DNA from: Christensenella sp. UBA1750
GTDB lineage: Bacteria > Bacillota > Clostridia > Christensenellales > UBA1750
DNA length: 30,247 bases
Direction: 5' to 3'
NCBI GenBank assembly: GCA_002315655.1
Contig: DCHO01000030.1
Location: 1 to 30,247, forward strand
A program made the position numbers and the translations under genes. The notes beneath the pieces are model-generated. The model had not been told where the DNA came from and made no database searches. It saw nothing but the letters and a program-made list of their open reading frames with translations. This document shows positions 1 through 7,168 of this stretch, piece by piece. Positions within the stretch are counted from its first letter, which is position 1, and each line of letters starts with the position of its first letter.

Positions 1-1079
1 GCGGGATAGTGCTGCCGCGTGATGACCTTCTCCGGCACGCCCATTTCCCCGGCAATAAAGCGCACCTCGCGCTTGAGCAGCGGGCGCAGCGGCTCCACAA
101 AGGGGCGGGTCGTGCTTTCGCTGTATTTCACGCCCTCCAGCACGTCCATGTAGTTCGTGCCGAAGATCATCGTCACATCGTCTCCCAGGCTCTCCGCCTC
201 GGCTTCCAGCGTGGCACGCACCAGCGCACGCACCGCCTGCCGCTTCTGCTGGGTGGTGGCGCAGGAGGCCATGGCCTCCATCATCTTTTGTCTTGCGTCA
301 ATGCGTTTGATGGACAGCCCCAGATGCGAAAAATCTTCCTGAATGGCGTCCACCTCGCCGGAGCGTTCCAGCCCCTTGTCGATGATGATGCAGTGCAGTT
401 TCTCCCCCACGGCAGCCTTCGCCAGGCACGCCGCCGCAACGGTATCCACGCCGCCGGAGAGCAGACACAGGGCTTTTCCGTCCCCAACCTTTTCCCGAAT
501 GGAAGCAATCGCTTCCTCCATATATTTTTCCACAGAGAAATCCGCAGTCAGCCCACAGGTTTTCCACAGGAAATTCCCGATGATCTCGCCGGCCTCCACA
601 TCGTTGCTGTCCGGCACGAACTGGAAGCCGGATATGCCGTTTCCGTTGTCAAAGCCCAGCACCGTGTCCCCGGTATTGGCCAGTGTGCGGATGCCCTCGG
701 GCAGAGAAAGGCTCTGTGCGCTGTTCAGCATCCGCATTCCGCCCTCCACGCCGCAGCACACGCCAAGGGGCGCATACTCGACCTTCTTCACGGTTTCGCT
801 TAGAACCGTTTCCCCCACCTGCCCGCCAAAGGCTCTGCACAGATCGAGGGTCGGCGCACCGAAGGCGAGCAGCGGCAAGCCGCGCTGCAGCCAGCCCTGC
901 AAAAAGGCAGCTGTTTGGGGATTTTCCCCGCCGATGATCACCGCGCCGCGCACTTCCTCCGGAATCTCCGGCTCCTCTGCCTTCGTGGAGACCGCAAAGA
1001 CCCCCGAGCCGCGGATCCCTTTGAGCATCGCGTAGGCTTCATCGCCGCCAGTGGAAACCACCAGTATCTTTCGATCCAT
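1..1079 (-). CDS. GuaA-like protein with degenerate amidotransferase domain (partial)
   Basis: The gene starts at 1079 (ATG behind AAGGAG) and runs off the left edge; 359 residues are visible. Residues 1-175 align by eye with a class I glutamine amidotransferase domain and residues 200-359 with the ATP-pyrophosphatase domain of GMP synthase. The P-loop is SGGVDT (208-213; the family usually has SGGVDS), followed by an IIIDKGLERSGE segment and, later, EPLRPLLKREVR, both typical of GuaA. The amidotransferase triad is gone: the nucleophile Cys is Gly74 (LLAFGAPTL against LGICYGMQ), and His and Glu of QFHPE are Val155 and Asp157. The SHHNVGGLP-type loop of true GMP synthases is also absent. It lies 22 bp downstream of larE on the same strand, so the two are probably co-transcribed. 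Known family: GMP synthase. Inference: a paralogue that uses free ammonia or another nucleophile on a different substrate. Confidence 0.75.
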   Translation of the reverse strand, partial: MDRKILVVSTGGDEAYAMLKGIRGSGVFAVSTKAEEPEIPEEVRGAVIIGGENPQTAAFLQGWLQRGLPLLAFGAPTLDLCRAFGGQVGETVLSETVKKVEYAPLGVCCGVEGGMRMLNSAQSLSLPEGIRTLANTGDTVLGFDNGNGISGFQFVPDSNDVEAGEIIGNFLWKTCGLTADFSVEKYMEEAIASIREKVGDGKALCLLSGGVDTVAAACLAKAAVGEKLHCIIIDKGLERSGEVDAIQEDFSHLGLSIKRIDARQKMMEAMASCATTQQKRQAVRALVRATLEAEAESLGDDVTMIFGTNYMDVLEGVKYSESTTRPFVEPLRPLLKREVRFIAGEMGVPEKVITRQHYP

Positions 1080-1101
1080 ATTTCCGCTCCTTGTCCTTCC
1101 G

Positions 1102-1899
1102 TCACTGTCTGGATTTGGTGTTGAGAGAACCGCTCCGATAGCCGTTCAAGTCCAGCGTCACAAACCGGAATCCGCAGGTCTTCATCATGGAAGATACCTG
1201 GGACGCCCGCTGCGCCACCGTTACAATGTCCTGCGTGGGTACCTCGATGCGCGCCACATCGCCGTGCAGACGCACGCGCACCTGCTGCAAGCCCAGTGCC
1301 GAAAGCGCCGATTCCGCCTCGTCGATGCGCCGCAGATCCTTGTCATTGAGCGCCGTCCCAAAGGGGATTCGGGAAGCCAGACACGCGGGTGCCGGCTTGT
1401 AGGCCGAGGGCAGCCCCAGCCGTGCGGACAGGAAGCGAATGTCGTTCTTCCGAAACCCGAACTCTGCCAGAGGCGAACACACGGACAGCTCCTGCCGCAC
1501 CGCCGCGCCGGGATGGGTGGGCTCGTTATCCTCCGCGTTGGAACCGTCCAGCAGCTTCTCAAAGCCCTTGTCCCGGGCGGTTTTGAGCAGCAATTCGTAC
1601 AGTGCCTTCTTGCACAGCAGGCATCTGTCCTCGTTATTGTCCCGCAGACCCGGCACCGTGTCAATGTCCATCGGCACTTCCAGCACTTCCACGCCGATGC
1701 GCTTGGCGAAATCCTTTGCATCGTAGTTTTCCCGGCGGGAATGGAACTGCGCCCGCACGCGGATGGGCAGCACATTGCCCGCGCCTAACGTATCCACAGC
1801 GATTTTCAGCAAATAGGTCGAGTCCGTGCCGCCGGAATACGCCACAGCCACGCGCCCCTGCCCAGATAACCAGTTTTTGAGTTCAGCTTCTCTCTCCAT
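1102..1899 (-). CDS. larE: LarE-like ATP-dependent sacrificial sulfur transferase
   Basis: 265 residues, normal for LarE, which adenylates and thiolates pyridinium dicarboxylic acid mononucleotide on the way to the nickel-pincer cofactor of lactate racemase. The PP-loop SGGTDS is at 22-27. A CLLC pair (C93, C96) and C173 in PACLASRIPFG are present; C173 sits where LarE carries its sacrificial or cluster-binding cysteine. The start at 1899 follows AGAGGG. Neither larA, larB nor larC lies in the window; the gene is instead paired with a GuaA-like PP-loop protein. The family assignment is firm, but a role in the nickel cofactor is inferred from homology only, since LarE relatives without lar partners may thiolate other substrates. 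Confidence 0.85.
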   Translation of the reverse strand: MEREAELKNWLSGQGRVAVAYSGGTDSTYLLKIAVDTLGAGNVLPIRVRAQFHSRRENYDAKDFAKRIGVEVLEVPMDIDTVPGLRDNNEDRCLLCKKALYELLLKTARDKGFEKLLDGSNAEDNEPTHPGAAVRQELSVCSPLAEFGFRKNDIRFLSARLGLPSAYKPAPACLASRIPFGTALNDKDLRRIDEAESALSALGLQQVRVRLHGDVARIEVPTQDIVTVAQRASQVSSMMKTCGFRFVTLDLNGYRSGSLNTKSRQ

Positions 1900-1958
1900 C
1901 CAAAACCCTCTCGTCTATCAAGTTGAGCAAACAAAAGCAAAAACAACCTTTGATGCGT

Positions 1959-1964
1959 ATTATA
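1959..1964 (-). promoter_or_regulatory. Possible -10 box for larE
   Basis: On the minus strand TATAAT lies about 60 bp upstream of the larE start. The hexamer 17 bp further upstream is only a T run, so the -35 is poor. Confidence 0.35.
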
Positions 1965-2085
1965 CACAGAAATTCCGCATAAAAAAAGGGCTGCAAAAAG
2001 TTATTAACATCTTCTCCCTCAATATTTACAGGTTCTTGCCAATTTCTTATTTGTTTTATATTCATTTCCCGCGCCGCAGCGTATA

Positions 2086-2145
2086 GGCTTCCCTGTTGCG
2101 AAGCAATGGGGAAGCTGTCGCGTAGCGACTGAAGGGGCGTTCTCT
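2086..2145 (+). repeat. Hairpin repeat, short form
   Basis: GGCTTCCC...GGGGAAGCTG, a small hairpin GTCGCGTAGCGAC, then ACTGAAGGGG. It has the same layout as the longer element directly after it: stem, AGCTG linker, variable stem, ACTGA. It lies in the 455-bp gene-free stretch between the convergent-facing ends of larE upstream DNA and the isomerase terminator. Confidence 0.7.
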
Positions 2146-2274
2146 GGCTCCTCCGCTTGCGGGGGAGCTGGCTTGAAGATGGGATTTATCCCATCTTCAA
2201 GACTGAGGGAGTCCCCGGAGCCCGTCGAGGGCTCCCGCGGTCTGTTGCCCACCCCCTTACGGGGTGGGCAACAG
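2146..2274 (+). repeat. Composite four-hairpin repeat (copy 1)
   Basis: Four successive stems: GCTCCTCCGC/GCGGGGGAGC (2147-2168), a 13-bp stem at 2172-2201 with loop TTTA, GGAGCCC/GGGCTCC at 2217-2235, and a 14-bp stem at 2242-2274 (CTGTTGCCCACCCC pairing with GGGGTGGGCAACAG). The linkers AGCTGG and GACTGAGGGAGTCCCC are identical to those of the copy at 30027-30160, whose stems have other sequences. It has no coding role. The rest of 1900-2310 outside the repeats shows only AT-rich promoter DNA. Confidence 0.8.
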
Positions 2275-2305
2275 GTTAGCGCCCGTACCTCACCCCCACC
2301 CACAC

Positions 2306-2339
2306 AAAAAGCCCGTGAACCGCATCAGGATTCACGGGC
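2306..2339 (-). terminator. Terminator of isomerase gene
   Basis: Minus-strand 9-bp stem GCCCGTGAA/TTCACGGGC (2311-2339) followed by TTTTTGTG, 17 bp beyond the stop of the isomerase-like gene. Confidence 0.85.
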
Positions 2340-2355
2340 AGAAAACCTTATTTTC

Positions 2356-3747
2356 TTATTTTCCCAGCACCTTGGACACAGGCTCAACGGGATCGGGCGC
2401 GACCTCTCCTATGTACTTGCAGGCCTCGCACAGAATCTGCGAATAGTTGCCGTAGGCTCCGGCGACGTGGTGGATGTAGGGACCAAAGACCAGCTTTTCC
2501 TCCCACTTCTCCCAGTCCTTCACCTTCACCCAAACATAGGTGCCGCCCTTGGCGGGGCCGTCCACGGCCTCCCCTTCGCCGGTGAAGAAGGTGTAATCGG
2601 AATCCATGGCATCAAAGCGGCAGATGGTGACAGCGCCGTTTTTCAGCTCAAACGCGCCCTGTCCGGCAGGGGCGATAGAGGGCTTGGCGTTGGGATGCGC
2701 CAGTGCCACGGGGAAAGGCCCGCAGTGCCAGAACAGCTCGGTGTTGTCCTCCTGCGCATGGCGGACGGTGATGTCCGCAAAGAAGATGGGTTCGCGTCCC
2801 AAGGTCGCCGCCTGCAGAAGTGCCGCGGAGATCGCGCCCAGCACGTCGGTTTCACAGGCGCAGGGAATGCCCATTTCGGCCAGCATTCCGTTGACCTGAC
2901 AGCCGGTCACACCGATGGCGCGTCCCATCACCGTCCAGCATTCCATGGCCACGGCGTCGGACTTGCTCTTTTTTACCATGTCCAAAATGGCGAGCTTCAA
3001 CGCCTGCATGGTCTTCTGATTTTCGATGGGCATATGGGAAACGTCCACCTTCGCGGCATATTCCGCGACACCGGCATCCACCTCATCCCCGCGCTCGTCC
3101 AGAATTTTCTTCACATCCAGCGCGAGAATCGCGGAGGAATAGGGCGTGACCTCCACACCGAAGCGGCGCAGCAGCTCGTCCTCGTTATACATGACGGACA
3201 GGAAGGGCTGCGGACGGGAACCAACCTGCAAAATGCGGATGCCCTTGGCCTTTTTCGCCACGGCAGCCACGGCGCAGAAATCCACAAAGCCCTTTTTGAA
3301 CATTTCGCTGTCCACATCGGAATTGATGATGTAGGAGAAGGGCACCTTATACCGCTGCAAGCATTTGGTGGAAGCCAGCGTTCCGCACTGGGTATCGCGG
3401 TCGCGCTTTCCGGGCGTGGGCAGAGGATCGCGGTTGCCCCACACAAGCACGGGCAGACGCATCATTGCGCCGATGCGCCCCACCACTTCCTCGTTGCCGA
3501 AGTCGCAGTGCGGCAGGAAAATGGCGTCCACAGCCTGTTCTTTCAGGAACGCGGCGGTGGCGTCCAACTGGGTATCGGCATAGAGAATGCCCTCGGGCAG
3601 CACGCCCTCCAAGTCCACCAGCTCCACCTGCTCCGGCGCGATCTCTTTGCACTTGTTCAGGAACAGGTATTTCTGCTCCAGCGCGGAAACCATGTCGGTA
3701 AAGCCTCTCTTGATGGGCACAATGCCGATCTTGACAACCTTTGTCAT
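2356..3747 (-). CDS. L-fucose/L-arabinose isomerase family protein
   Basis: 463 residues resembling the L-fucose isomerase-like family (aldose-ketose isomerases with a bound divalent metal). Candidate metal ligands, by position relative to FucI, are E269 in AMECWTVMG, D301 (or E299) in CACETDVLGA, and H341 in FWHCGPFP. The N-terminal half has the alternating hydrophobic pattern of the family's Rossmann-like domains, with ADTQLDATAAFLK and DAIFLPHCDFGNEE. It is shorter than FucI (about 590 residues), like many uncharacterised clostridial relatives. It is downstream of a PfkB sugar kinase on the same strand, which suggests isomerisation then phosphorylation of one sugar. The sugar cannot be read from sequence. 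The start ATG at 3747 follows AAAGGGGG. Confidence 0.8.
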   Translation of the reverse strand: MTKVVKIGIVPIKRGFTDMVSALEQKYLFLNKCKEIAPEQVELVDLEGVLPEGILYADTQLDATAAFLKEQAVDAIFLPHCDFGNEEVVGRIGAMMRLPVLVWGNRDPLPTPGKRDRDTQCGTLASTKCLQRYKVPFSYIINSDVDSEMFKKGFVDFCAVAAVAKKAKGIRILQVGSRPQPFLSVMYNEDELLRRFGVEVTPYSSAILALDVKKILDERGDEVDAGVAEYAAKVDVSHMPIENQKTMQALKLAILDMVKKSKSDAVAMECWTVMGRAIGVTGCQVNGMLAEMGIPCACETDVLGAISAALLQAATLGREPIFFADITVRHAQEDNTELFWHCGPFPVALAHPNAKPSIAPAGQGAFELKNGAVTICRFDAMDSDYTFFTGEGEAVDGPAKGGTYVWVKVKDWEKWEEKLVFGPYIHHVAGAYGNYSQILCEACKYIGEVAPDPVEPVSKVLGK

Positions 3748-3816
3748 GTGAAAATCCCCCTTTATCTGTTGTATTTCATTGATTTCACCGCAATGCTCTG
3801 ACAGAAACCCAAAAGA

Positions 3817-3881
3817 CTCGCCCGCGTGCGGGGGAGCTGTCCAATTTCAACCTGTTGAAATTGGACTGAGAGGGTGCCCGC
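3817..3881 (+). repeat. Hairpin repeat (copy between kinase and isomerase)
   Basis: A CTCGCCCGC/GCGGGGGAG hairpin, the AGCTG linker, a perfect 11-bp variable stem TCCAATTTCAA/TTGAAATTGGA (3840-3865), then CTGAGAGGGTGCCCGC. Same architecture as the elements at 2086-2274 and 30027-30160. It sits inside the apparent kinase-isomerase operon. Confidence 0.75.
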
Positions 3882-3890
3882 TGTTCATTC

Positions 3891-4868
3891 TTACTCCAGC
3901 CCCTTCGCGCCGAACACCTCATACATCTTTGTCTTTTTCTCGATGAGGCTTCTGTCGCACTTGCCGGTGGCCATGAAGTCCTGCACCATTTCCAATGTGG
4001 GCAATGCCGCTCTGCCACCGATGCCGGTACACTTGATGGCGGAGACTGCGTTGGCAAACTGCGCACAGTCACCCGCGTTCCAGCCTCGCAGGTACCCATA
4101 GAGGAACCCGCCGTGCCAGTCGTCCCCGGCACCCAGCGTGTCCATGAGCTCTATGGAATAGCCGGGCACGAAGCGGAAGCCCTCGTCCCACAGCACCGCG
4201 GAGCCCTTTTCCCCGAAGGTGAAGCCCACAACCTTGTTCCCGCGCTCCTTCTTGAAGGCGCGCAGATTCTTCTCAATGTCCCCGATCTCCTTGTTCTCGC
4301 CGTAGAGCTTGGTGTAGTAAAACTCGGAGCCCAGAAATAAGTCAATCTGCGGAGAAAATGCCTCCATTGCCTCGGAATAGCCGTCCGCATCCACGGAGAC
4401 CAGTTTTCCCGCCCCGTGCATGATCTTGACCAGCTCATGGGAAGCATCATTGGCGTTTTCCAAATGCAGCATTTTGTGTTGCAGCACAAAGTCCGCATCT
4501 ATGTCCTCCGGGCGATACACGCGCATGGTGCCACCGCGCCCGATGATGTTGCGCCCCTTGGTCACGGGGTCGGAAAGCACCAGCGAAAAGGCGTTGGTGC
4601 CATCCCGAATCACATGGGAGGTGTCCACGTTATACATTTTGTAGTCGTCCACGAAGAACTGCCCGAAGGAGTCCGCGCCGACCGTGCCGATAAAGGACGA
4701 ATAACCGCCCAGCTGTCCGTAAGCCGCCAAAGCGGAAGCCACCTTGCCGCCGCACTGCCACGAGGTATGAAGGATTCGCGCCCCTTCGTCCCGATGTGTG
4801 GGCAGATGATCAATGTGTACCAGATTATCCACAAAAGGCGTGCCGTATGCCACCAGATCCCGTTCCAT
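3891..4868 (-). CDS. PfkB-family sugar kinase
   Basis: 325 residues from the ATG at 4868, chosen because GGAGG lies 8 bp upstream; an in-frame ATG further out lacks a site. Ribokinase/PfkB fold: the N-terminal WQCGGKVASALAAYGQLGG gives the substrate-side glycine motif, and DTLGAGDDWHGGFLYGYLRG near residue 250 is the PfkB signature 2 with the anion hole and catalytic Asp (GAGD). Expected to transfer phosphate from ATP to a furanose or ketose. It precedes the isomerase-like gene by 143 bp, a gap that holds a hairpin repeat. It is driven by a clear sigma-A promoter. The substrate is unknown. Confidence 0.85.
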   Translation of the reverse strand: MERDLVAYGTPFVDNLVHIDHLPTHRDEGARILHTSWQCGGKVASALAAYGQLGGYSSFIGTVGADSFGQFFVDDYKMYNVDTSHVIRDGTNAFSLVLSDPVTKGRNIIGRGGTMRVYRPEDIDADFVLQHKMLHLENANDASHELVKIMHGAGKLVSVDADGYSEAMEAFSPQIDLFLGSEFYYTKLYGENKEIGDIEKNLRAFKKERGNKVVGFTFGEKGSAVLWDEGFRFVPGYSIELMDTLGAGDDWHGGFLYGYLRGWNAGDCAQFANAVSAIKCTGIGGRAALPTLEMVQDFMATGKCDRSLIEKKTKMYEVFGAKGLE

Positions 4869-4915
4869 ATCTTTTTTCCTCCGTACCGCTGTCTGTGCAG
4901 CCATTCTGTATTTAT

Positions 4916-4944
4916 ATCTTAACACAGATTACAGTCCTGTTCAA
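4916..4944 (-). promoter_or_regulatory. Sigma-A promoter for the PfkB kinase
   Basis: Minus strand TTGAAC (4939-4944), 17-bp spacer, TAAGAT (4916-4921), about 48 bp upstream of the ATG. Confidence 0.65.
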
Positions 4945-4971
4945 TACCCATTTTCCATATTGATAAATATA

Positions 4972-5014
4972 TAAAGAAAATCCTCCCGAACGACATTTCC
5001 GTCATTCGGAAGGA
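4972..5014 (-). terminator. Terminator after the 56-residue protein gene
   Basis: Minus-strand stem TCCTTCCGAATGAC/GTCGTTCGGGAGGA (4981-5014) with GGAAAT loop and a T-rich tail TTTTCTTTA. Confidence 0.8.
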
Positions 5015-5040
5015 CTTGCAATCATTACCCCAAAGGGAGC

Positions 5041-5211
5041 TTAGAGGTCGTCTGCATCCTGCACCGGCTCGCCTTTGTCCTCCGGCGTACCCGTCCAGGA
5101 GCCTTGGGGGTCGAATGCGCTGATCGGCGCTTCCGGCATTTCCGGCGCACCGGGAATGATGGGCACAACGGGGATGAAGGGCTTGGCCTTGTTCTTTCCG
5201 GGTTTCTTCAT
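5041..5211 (-). CDS. Small Pro/acidic protein with FDPQGSWTG motif, function unknown
   Basis: 56 residues. ATG at 5211 is preceded by GAGGTG, the stop is followed by a terminator, and the gene begins 43 bp after the stop of the lipoprotein gene, so it is probably the last gene of that unit. The N-terminus is Lys-rich (MKKPGKNKAK), then proline-rich PFIPVVPIIPGAPEMP, then FDPQGSWTGTPED and an acidic end EPVQDADDL. I recall similar short proteins with DPQGSYTG and a QDADDL end in Clostridia, but their function is not known to me. No signal peptide or membrane segment. A longer overlapping reading frame on the same strand is not used because it lacks these features. Confidence 0.7.
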   Translation of the reverse strand: MKKPGKNKAKPFIPVVPIIPGAPEMPEAPISAFDPQGSWTGTPEDKGEPVQDADDL

Positions 5212-5254
5212 TTTCAATCACCTCATACATGAGGTTGCCCGGAATTTTTCTTCT

Positions 5255-6253
5255 TTATTCAGCCGCTTCTTCCGGAGCGGTTTCCGCTTCCTCCATTTCC
5301 GCTTCCGGGTCAACGGTCTCGGCCGCCTCGCCGGGAATCGAAAGCAGCTGCACATAGAGCACCGTTTCGGTATCATCCAGGAAAACGATGGGCTTGCCCA
5401 AGTCCACGGAAGCCCGCTCGATGAGTGCCGCGCCGTTGACCTCGCCGTCGGCAAGCTGGGAGCGGGTGACATACACCTTGACATAAGTGCCGTTGACCTC
5501 CACGCGGGAAATGCCGCATTTCAGCCCCGTGCCCTCCGCCGCAGCCGCCACCAGCAGCACCTTGCTCTCGGGCAGGGTGTCCATCTCGTGATAGCCGAAG
5601 GCATAGAACACATCGACTGCGGCAAACTGATCGTAGTCGGCATTTTCAAAGGCCACCTCATCGCCCGCCTCGGAAAGCAGCGTCACATCAATGAGAGAGC
5701 GCAGCGAGGAATCGTCGGGCGCGATAAAGACATCGTCCTCCACAGGCTCCTCAACGGGCAGCTCCTCGGTGGCCGGTTCCGGCTCGTTCACAGGCAGATT
5801 GCCCTGCCACAGTGACAGAAGCTCGGACAGTCCCGTGGTCTGAAAATTCTGATAGACCCGGACATTGCCCTCGTCCATTCCCTTGACCGTGGGAACGGAG
5901 ATCAGGTTCTGATAATCGTCATAATACAGCTTCAAGGTGCCCGCAGAGGTGGTCAGACCGATCTCATGCGTGGCATTGAGCTCGGGAGAATAGGTGGTCT
6001 CCCCCAGATCCAGCACAACGGGCGTTGCGGAATACAGGATGTCGCACAAATCCCCGCATTCGGTGGCGATGGTCTCATAGCTTAAAGAGGGAATGTCCTC
6101 GCCCAACCCGACATTCAGATAGGCAACGGAGGCCTTGATGACATTCGTTCTCGGCAGCAGGGATTCCATGGTGATCTCCTTTGTGGCGCAACCCGAAAGC
6201 AACGACAGCAGAAGAACCAACGCCAGACAAAACGCAATTCTATTTTTCTTCAT
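5255..6253 (-). CDS. Putative lipoprotein of unknown function
   Basis: 332 residues from the ATG at 6253, chosen because it begins a classic lipoprotein signal: MKKN, hydrophobic core, lipobox LLSGC with Cys22. The mature part has two beta-rich halves (about 30-160 and 195-310) separated by an acidic Pro/Glu linker (EEPVEDDV). The last 25 residues are Glu/Ala-rich. Expected on the outer face of the membrane after lipidation by Lgt (encoded at 9214) and signal peptidase II. The segment YVKVYVTRSQLADGEVNG superficially recalls GerMN-type domains, but I cannot confirm that. It is transcribed divergently from the sporulation lipoprotein gene. Confidence 0.7.
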   Translation of the reverse strand: MKKNRIAFCLALVLLLSLLSGCATKEITMESLLPRTNVIKASVAYLNVGLGEDIPSLSYETIATECGDLCDILYSATPVVLDLGETTYSPELNATHEIGLTTSAGTLKLYYDDYQNLISVPTVKGMDEGNVRVYQNFQTTGLSELLSLWQGNLPVNEPEPATEELPVEEPVEDDVFIAPDDSSLRSLIDVTLLSEAGDEVAFENADYDQFAAVDVFYAFGYHEMDTLPESKVLLVAAAAEGTGLKCGISRVEVNGTYVKVYVTRSQLADGEVNGAALIERASVDLGKPIVFLDDTETVLYVQLLSIPGEAAETVDPEAEMEEAETAPEEAAE

Positions 6254-6311
6254 ATTCAAAATTCCATCCTGAAAAATTCGGTTCAAGGGAGAGATTCCCA
6301 TGATTATCTCC

Positions 6312-6340
6312 ATTATAAAGGGTACAGGCGACTTTTGCAA
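6312..6340 (-). promoter_or_regulatory. Sigma-A promoter for the lipoprotein gene
   Basis: Minus strand TTGCAA (6335-6340), 17-bp spacer, TATAAT (6312-6317), 58 bp upstream of the start. Confidence 0.75.
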
Positions 6341-6359
6341 CAAAAAGAAACGGGCGGAT

Positions 6360-6389
6360 GTATGAAAACAGAAAAATCGGTTCAAAATA
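6360..6389 (+). promoter_or_regulatory. Possible forespore (sigma-G-like) promoter
   Basis: GTATG (6360-6364), 18-bp spacer, CAAAATA (6383-6389), directly upstream of the YhcN-type gene. This fits the GHATR-N18-CATNHTA pattern of sigma-G in all but one position. It is tentative but agrees with the gene's sporulation family. Confidence 0.4.
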
Positions 6390-6411
6390 GCCCGGAAAGG
6401 AGGCGAACTCT

Positions 6412-6990
6412 TTGAAAAAATCGCTGCTGTTTGTAACCATGACCATGCTCATGGTGCTGCTTCTGACCGGCTGCATGGGAAACACCGTAAAGCCGTCCGT
6501 TACCGTGACCCCGAAGGCGACCGCATCCGCCGTGCCTTCCGCAACGCCCACCGCATCGCCCTCCGCGATGCCCACGGAAATGCCCTCCGCATCTCCCGAA
6601 AGCAGCTTAACGCCGGGCGCGACCGATGCTTCCCCCGCGCCCTCTGATGCACCCATGGGAAACACCTATGACACGGAAGCCCTGCGCACCGAGGTGGAAA
6701 AGCTCTCCGAGGTCAAGACCGCCGTGGTGGCCGCCATGGGCACAAAAGCGCTGGTGGGCATCACCTTTGACCCTGCCTATCAGGGAACGCTGACCGACCG
6801 CATTGTGGAAATGGTCGGGGAGCAGATCACCGAAAAGGAAAAAGGAATCACCGAAGTCGCCGTGACGAGCGACCCTGAGCAGATAAGCCAGATCGAAGCC
6901 CTCTCAAAAGGGACTTCCCCCGAGAAGGAGCGCTTTGAACAGCTTTTTGCCCAAATCAAGCCGTCCGGCTCCAACAAGACCGAAAAGTAA
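6412..6990 (+). CDS. YhcN/YlaJ-family sporulation lipoprotein
   Basis: 192 residues with a TTG start at 6412 behind AAAGGAGG. A lipoprotein signal ends in LLLTGC (Cys21). Residues 28-85 are a low-complexity Ser/Thr/Pro/Ala linker. Residues 90-175 match the YhcN/YlaJ domain: TEVEKLSEVKTAVVAAMGTKALVGITF, then TDRIVEMVGEQI and ITEVAVTSDPE. Family members are forespore or spore inner-membrane lipoproteins that contribute to germination or outgrowth. The presence of this gene is the best evidence here that the organism can sporulate. It is monocistronic, with its own terminator. Confidence 0.85.
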   Translation: MKKSLLFVTMTMLMVLLLTGCMGNTVKPSVTVTPKATASAVPSATPTASPSAMPTEMPSASPESSLTPGATDASPAPSDAPMGNTYDTEALRTEVEKLSEVKTAVVAAMGTKALVGITFDPAYQGTLTDRIVEMVGEQITEKEKGITEVAVTSDPEQISQIEALSKGTSPEKERFEQLFAQIKPSGSNKTEK

Positions 6991-7006
6991 CTTCCCCCCG
7001 TCAAAC

Positions 7007-7042
7007 GAAGCTGCCGCAGAACGAGAATTTTGCGGCAGCTTC
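7007..7042 (+). terminator. Terminator of the YhcN-type gene
   Basis: Perfect 12-bp stem GAAGCTGCCGCA/TGCGGCAGCTTC with a 12-nt loop, 16 bp after the stop. The tail (TGTCTGTCTC) is only moderately T-rich. Confidence 0.7.
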
Positions 7043-7066
7043 TGTCTGTCTCACTCAATCTGCCCA

Positions 7067-7108
7067 GATAATAAGTAAGATAGTACGCAAGATAATACGC
7101 AAGATGTT
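7067..7108 (+). repeat. Tandem 12-bp repeats upstream of fic promoter
   Basis: Three and a half units: GATAATAAGTAA, GATAGTACGCAA, GATAATACGCAA, GATGTT. Units 2 and 3 differ at one position. The array abuts the -35 box of the promoter at 7107-7135, a position typical of activator or repressor binding repeats. Confidence 0.7.
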
Positions 7109-7135
7109 GATTTATCAAGCCACACGAATTATAAT
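7107..7135 (+). promoter_or_regulatory. Sigma-A promoter for the Fic gene
   Basis: TTGATT (7107-7112), 17-bp spacer, perfect TATAAT (7130-7135), 33 bp upstream of the TTG start. Confidence 0.8.
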
Positions 7136-7168
7136 ATAGATAGAAAAACAAAAAGGAGGAAAACGGAT

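Noticed and set aside
9..803. A 264-residue plus-strand open frame at the left edge
   Set aside because: Antisense to the GuaA-like gene, which has clear homology and a ribosome site.
2173..3801. A 542-residue open frame on the plus strand
   Set aside because: It is the antisense shadow of the isomerase-like gene; His/Gly-rich composition, no recognisable domain, no ribosome site, and it runs through hairpin repeats.
4919..5230. A 103-residue minus-strand frame overlapping the 56-residue gene
   Set aside because: Arg-rich nonsense composition and it reads through the terminator; the 56-residue frame has the ribosome site and a coherent composition.
5255..6253. GerM-type germination lipoprotein
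   Set aside because: Only a vague resemblance in one segment; kept as lipoprotein of unknown function.
7067..7108. Start of a CRISPR array
   Set aside because: Units are 12 bp and contiguous with no spacers; no cas genes.
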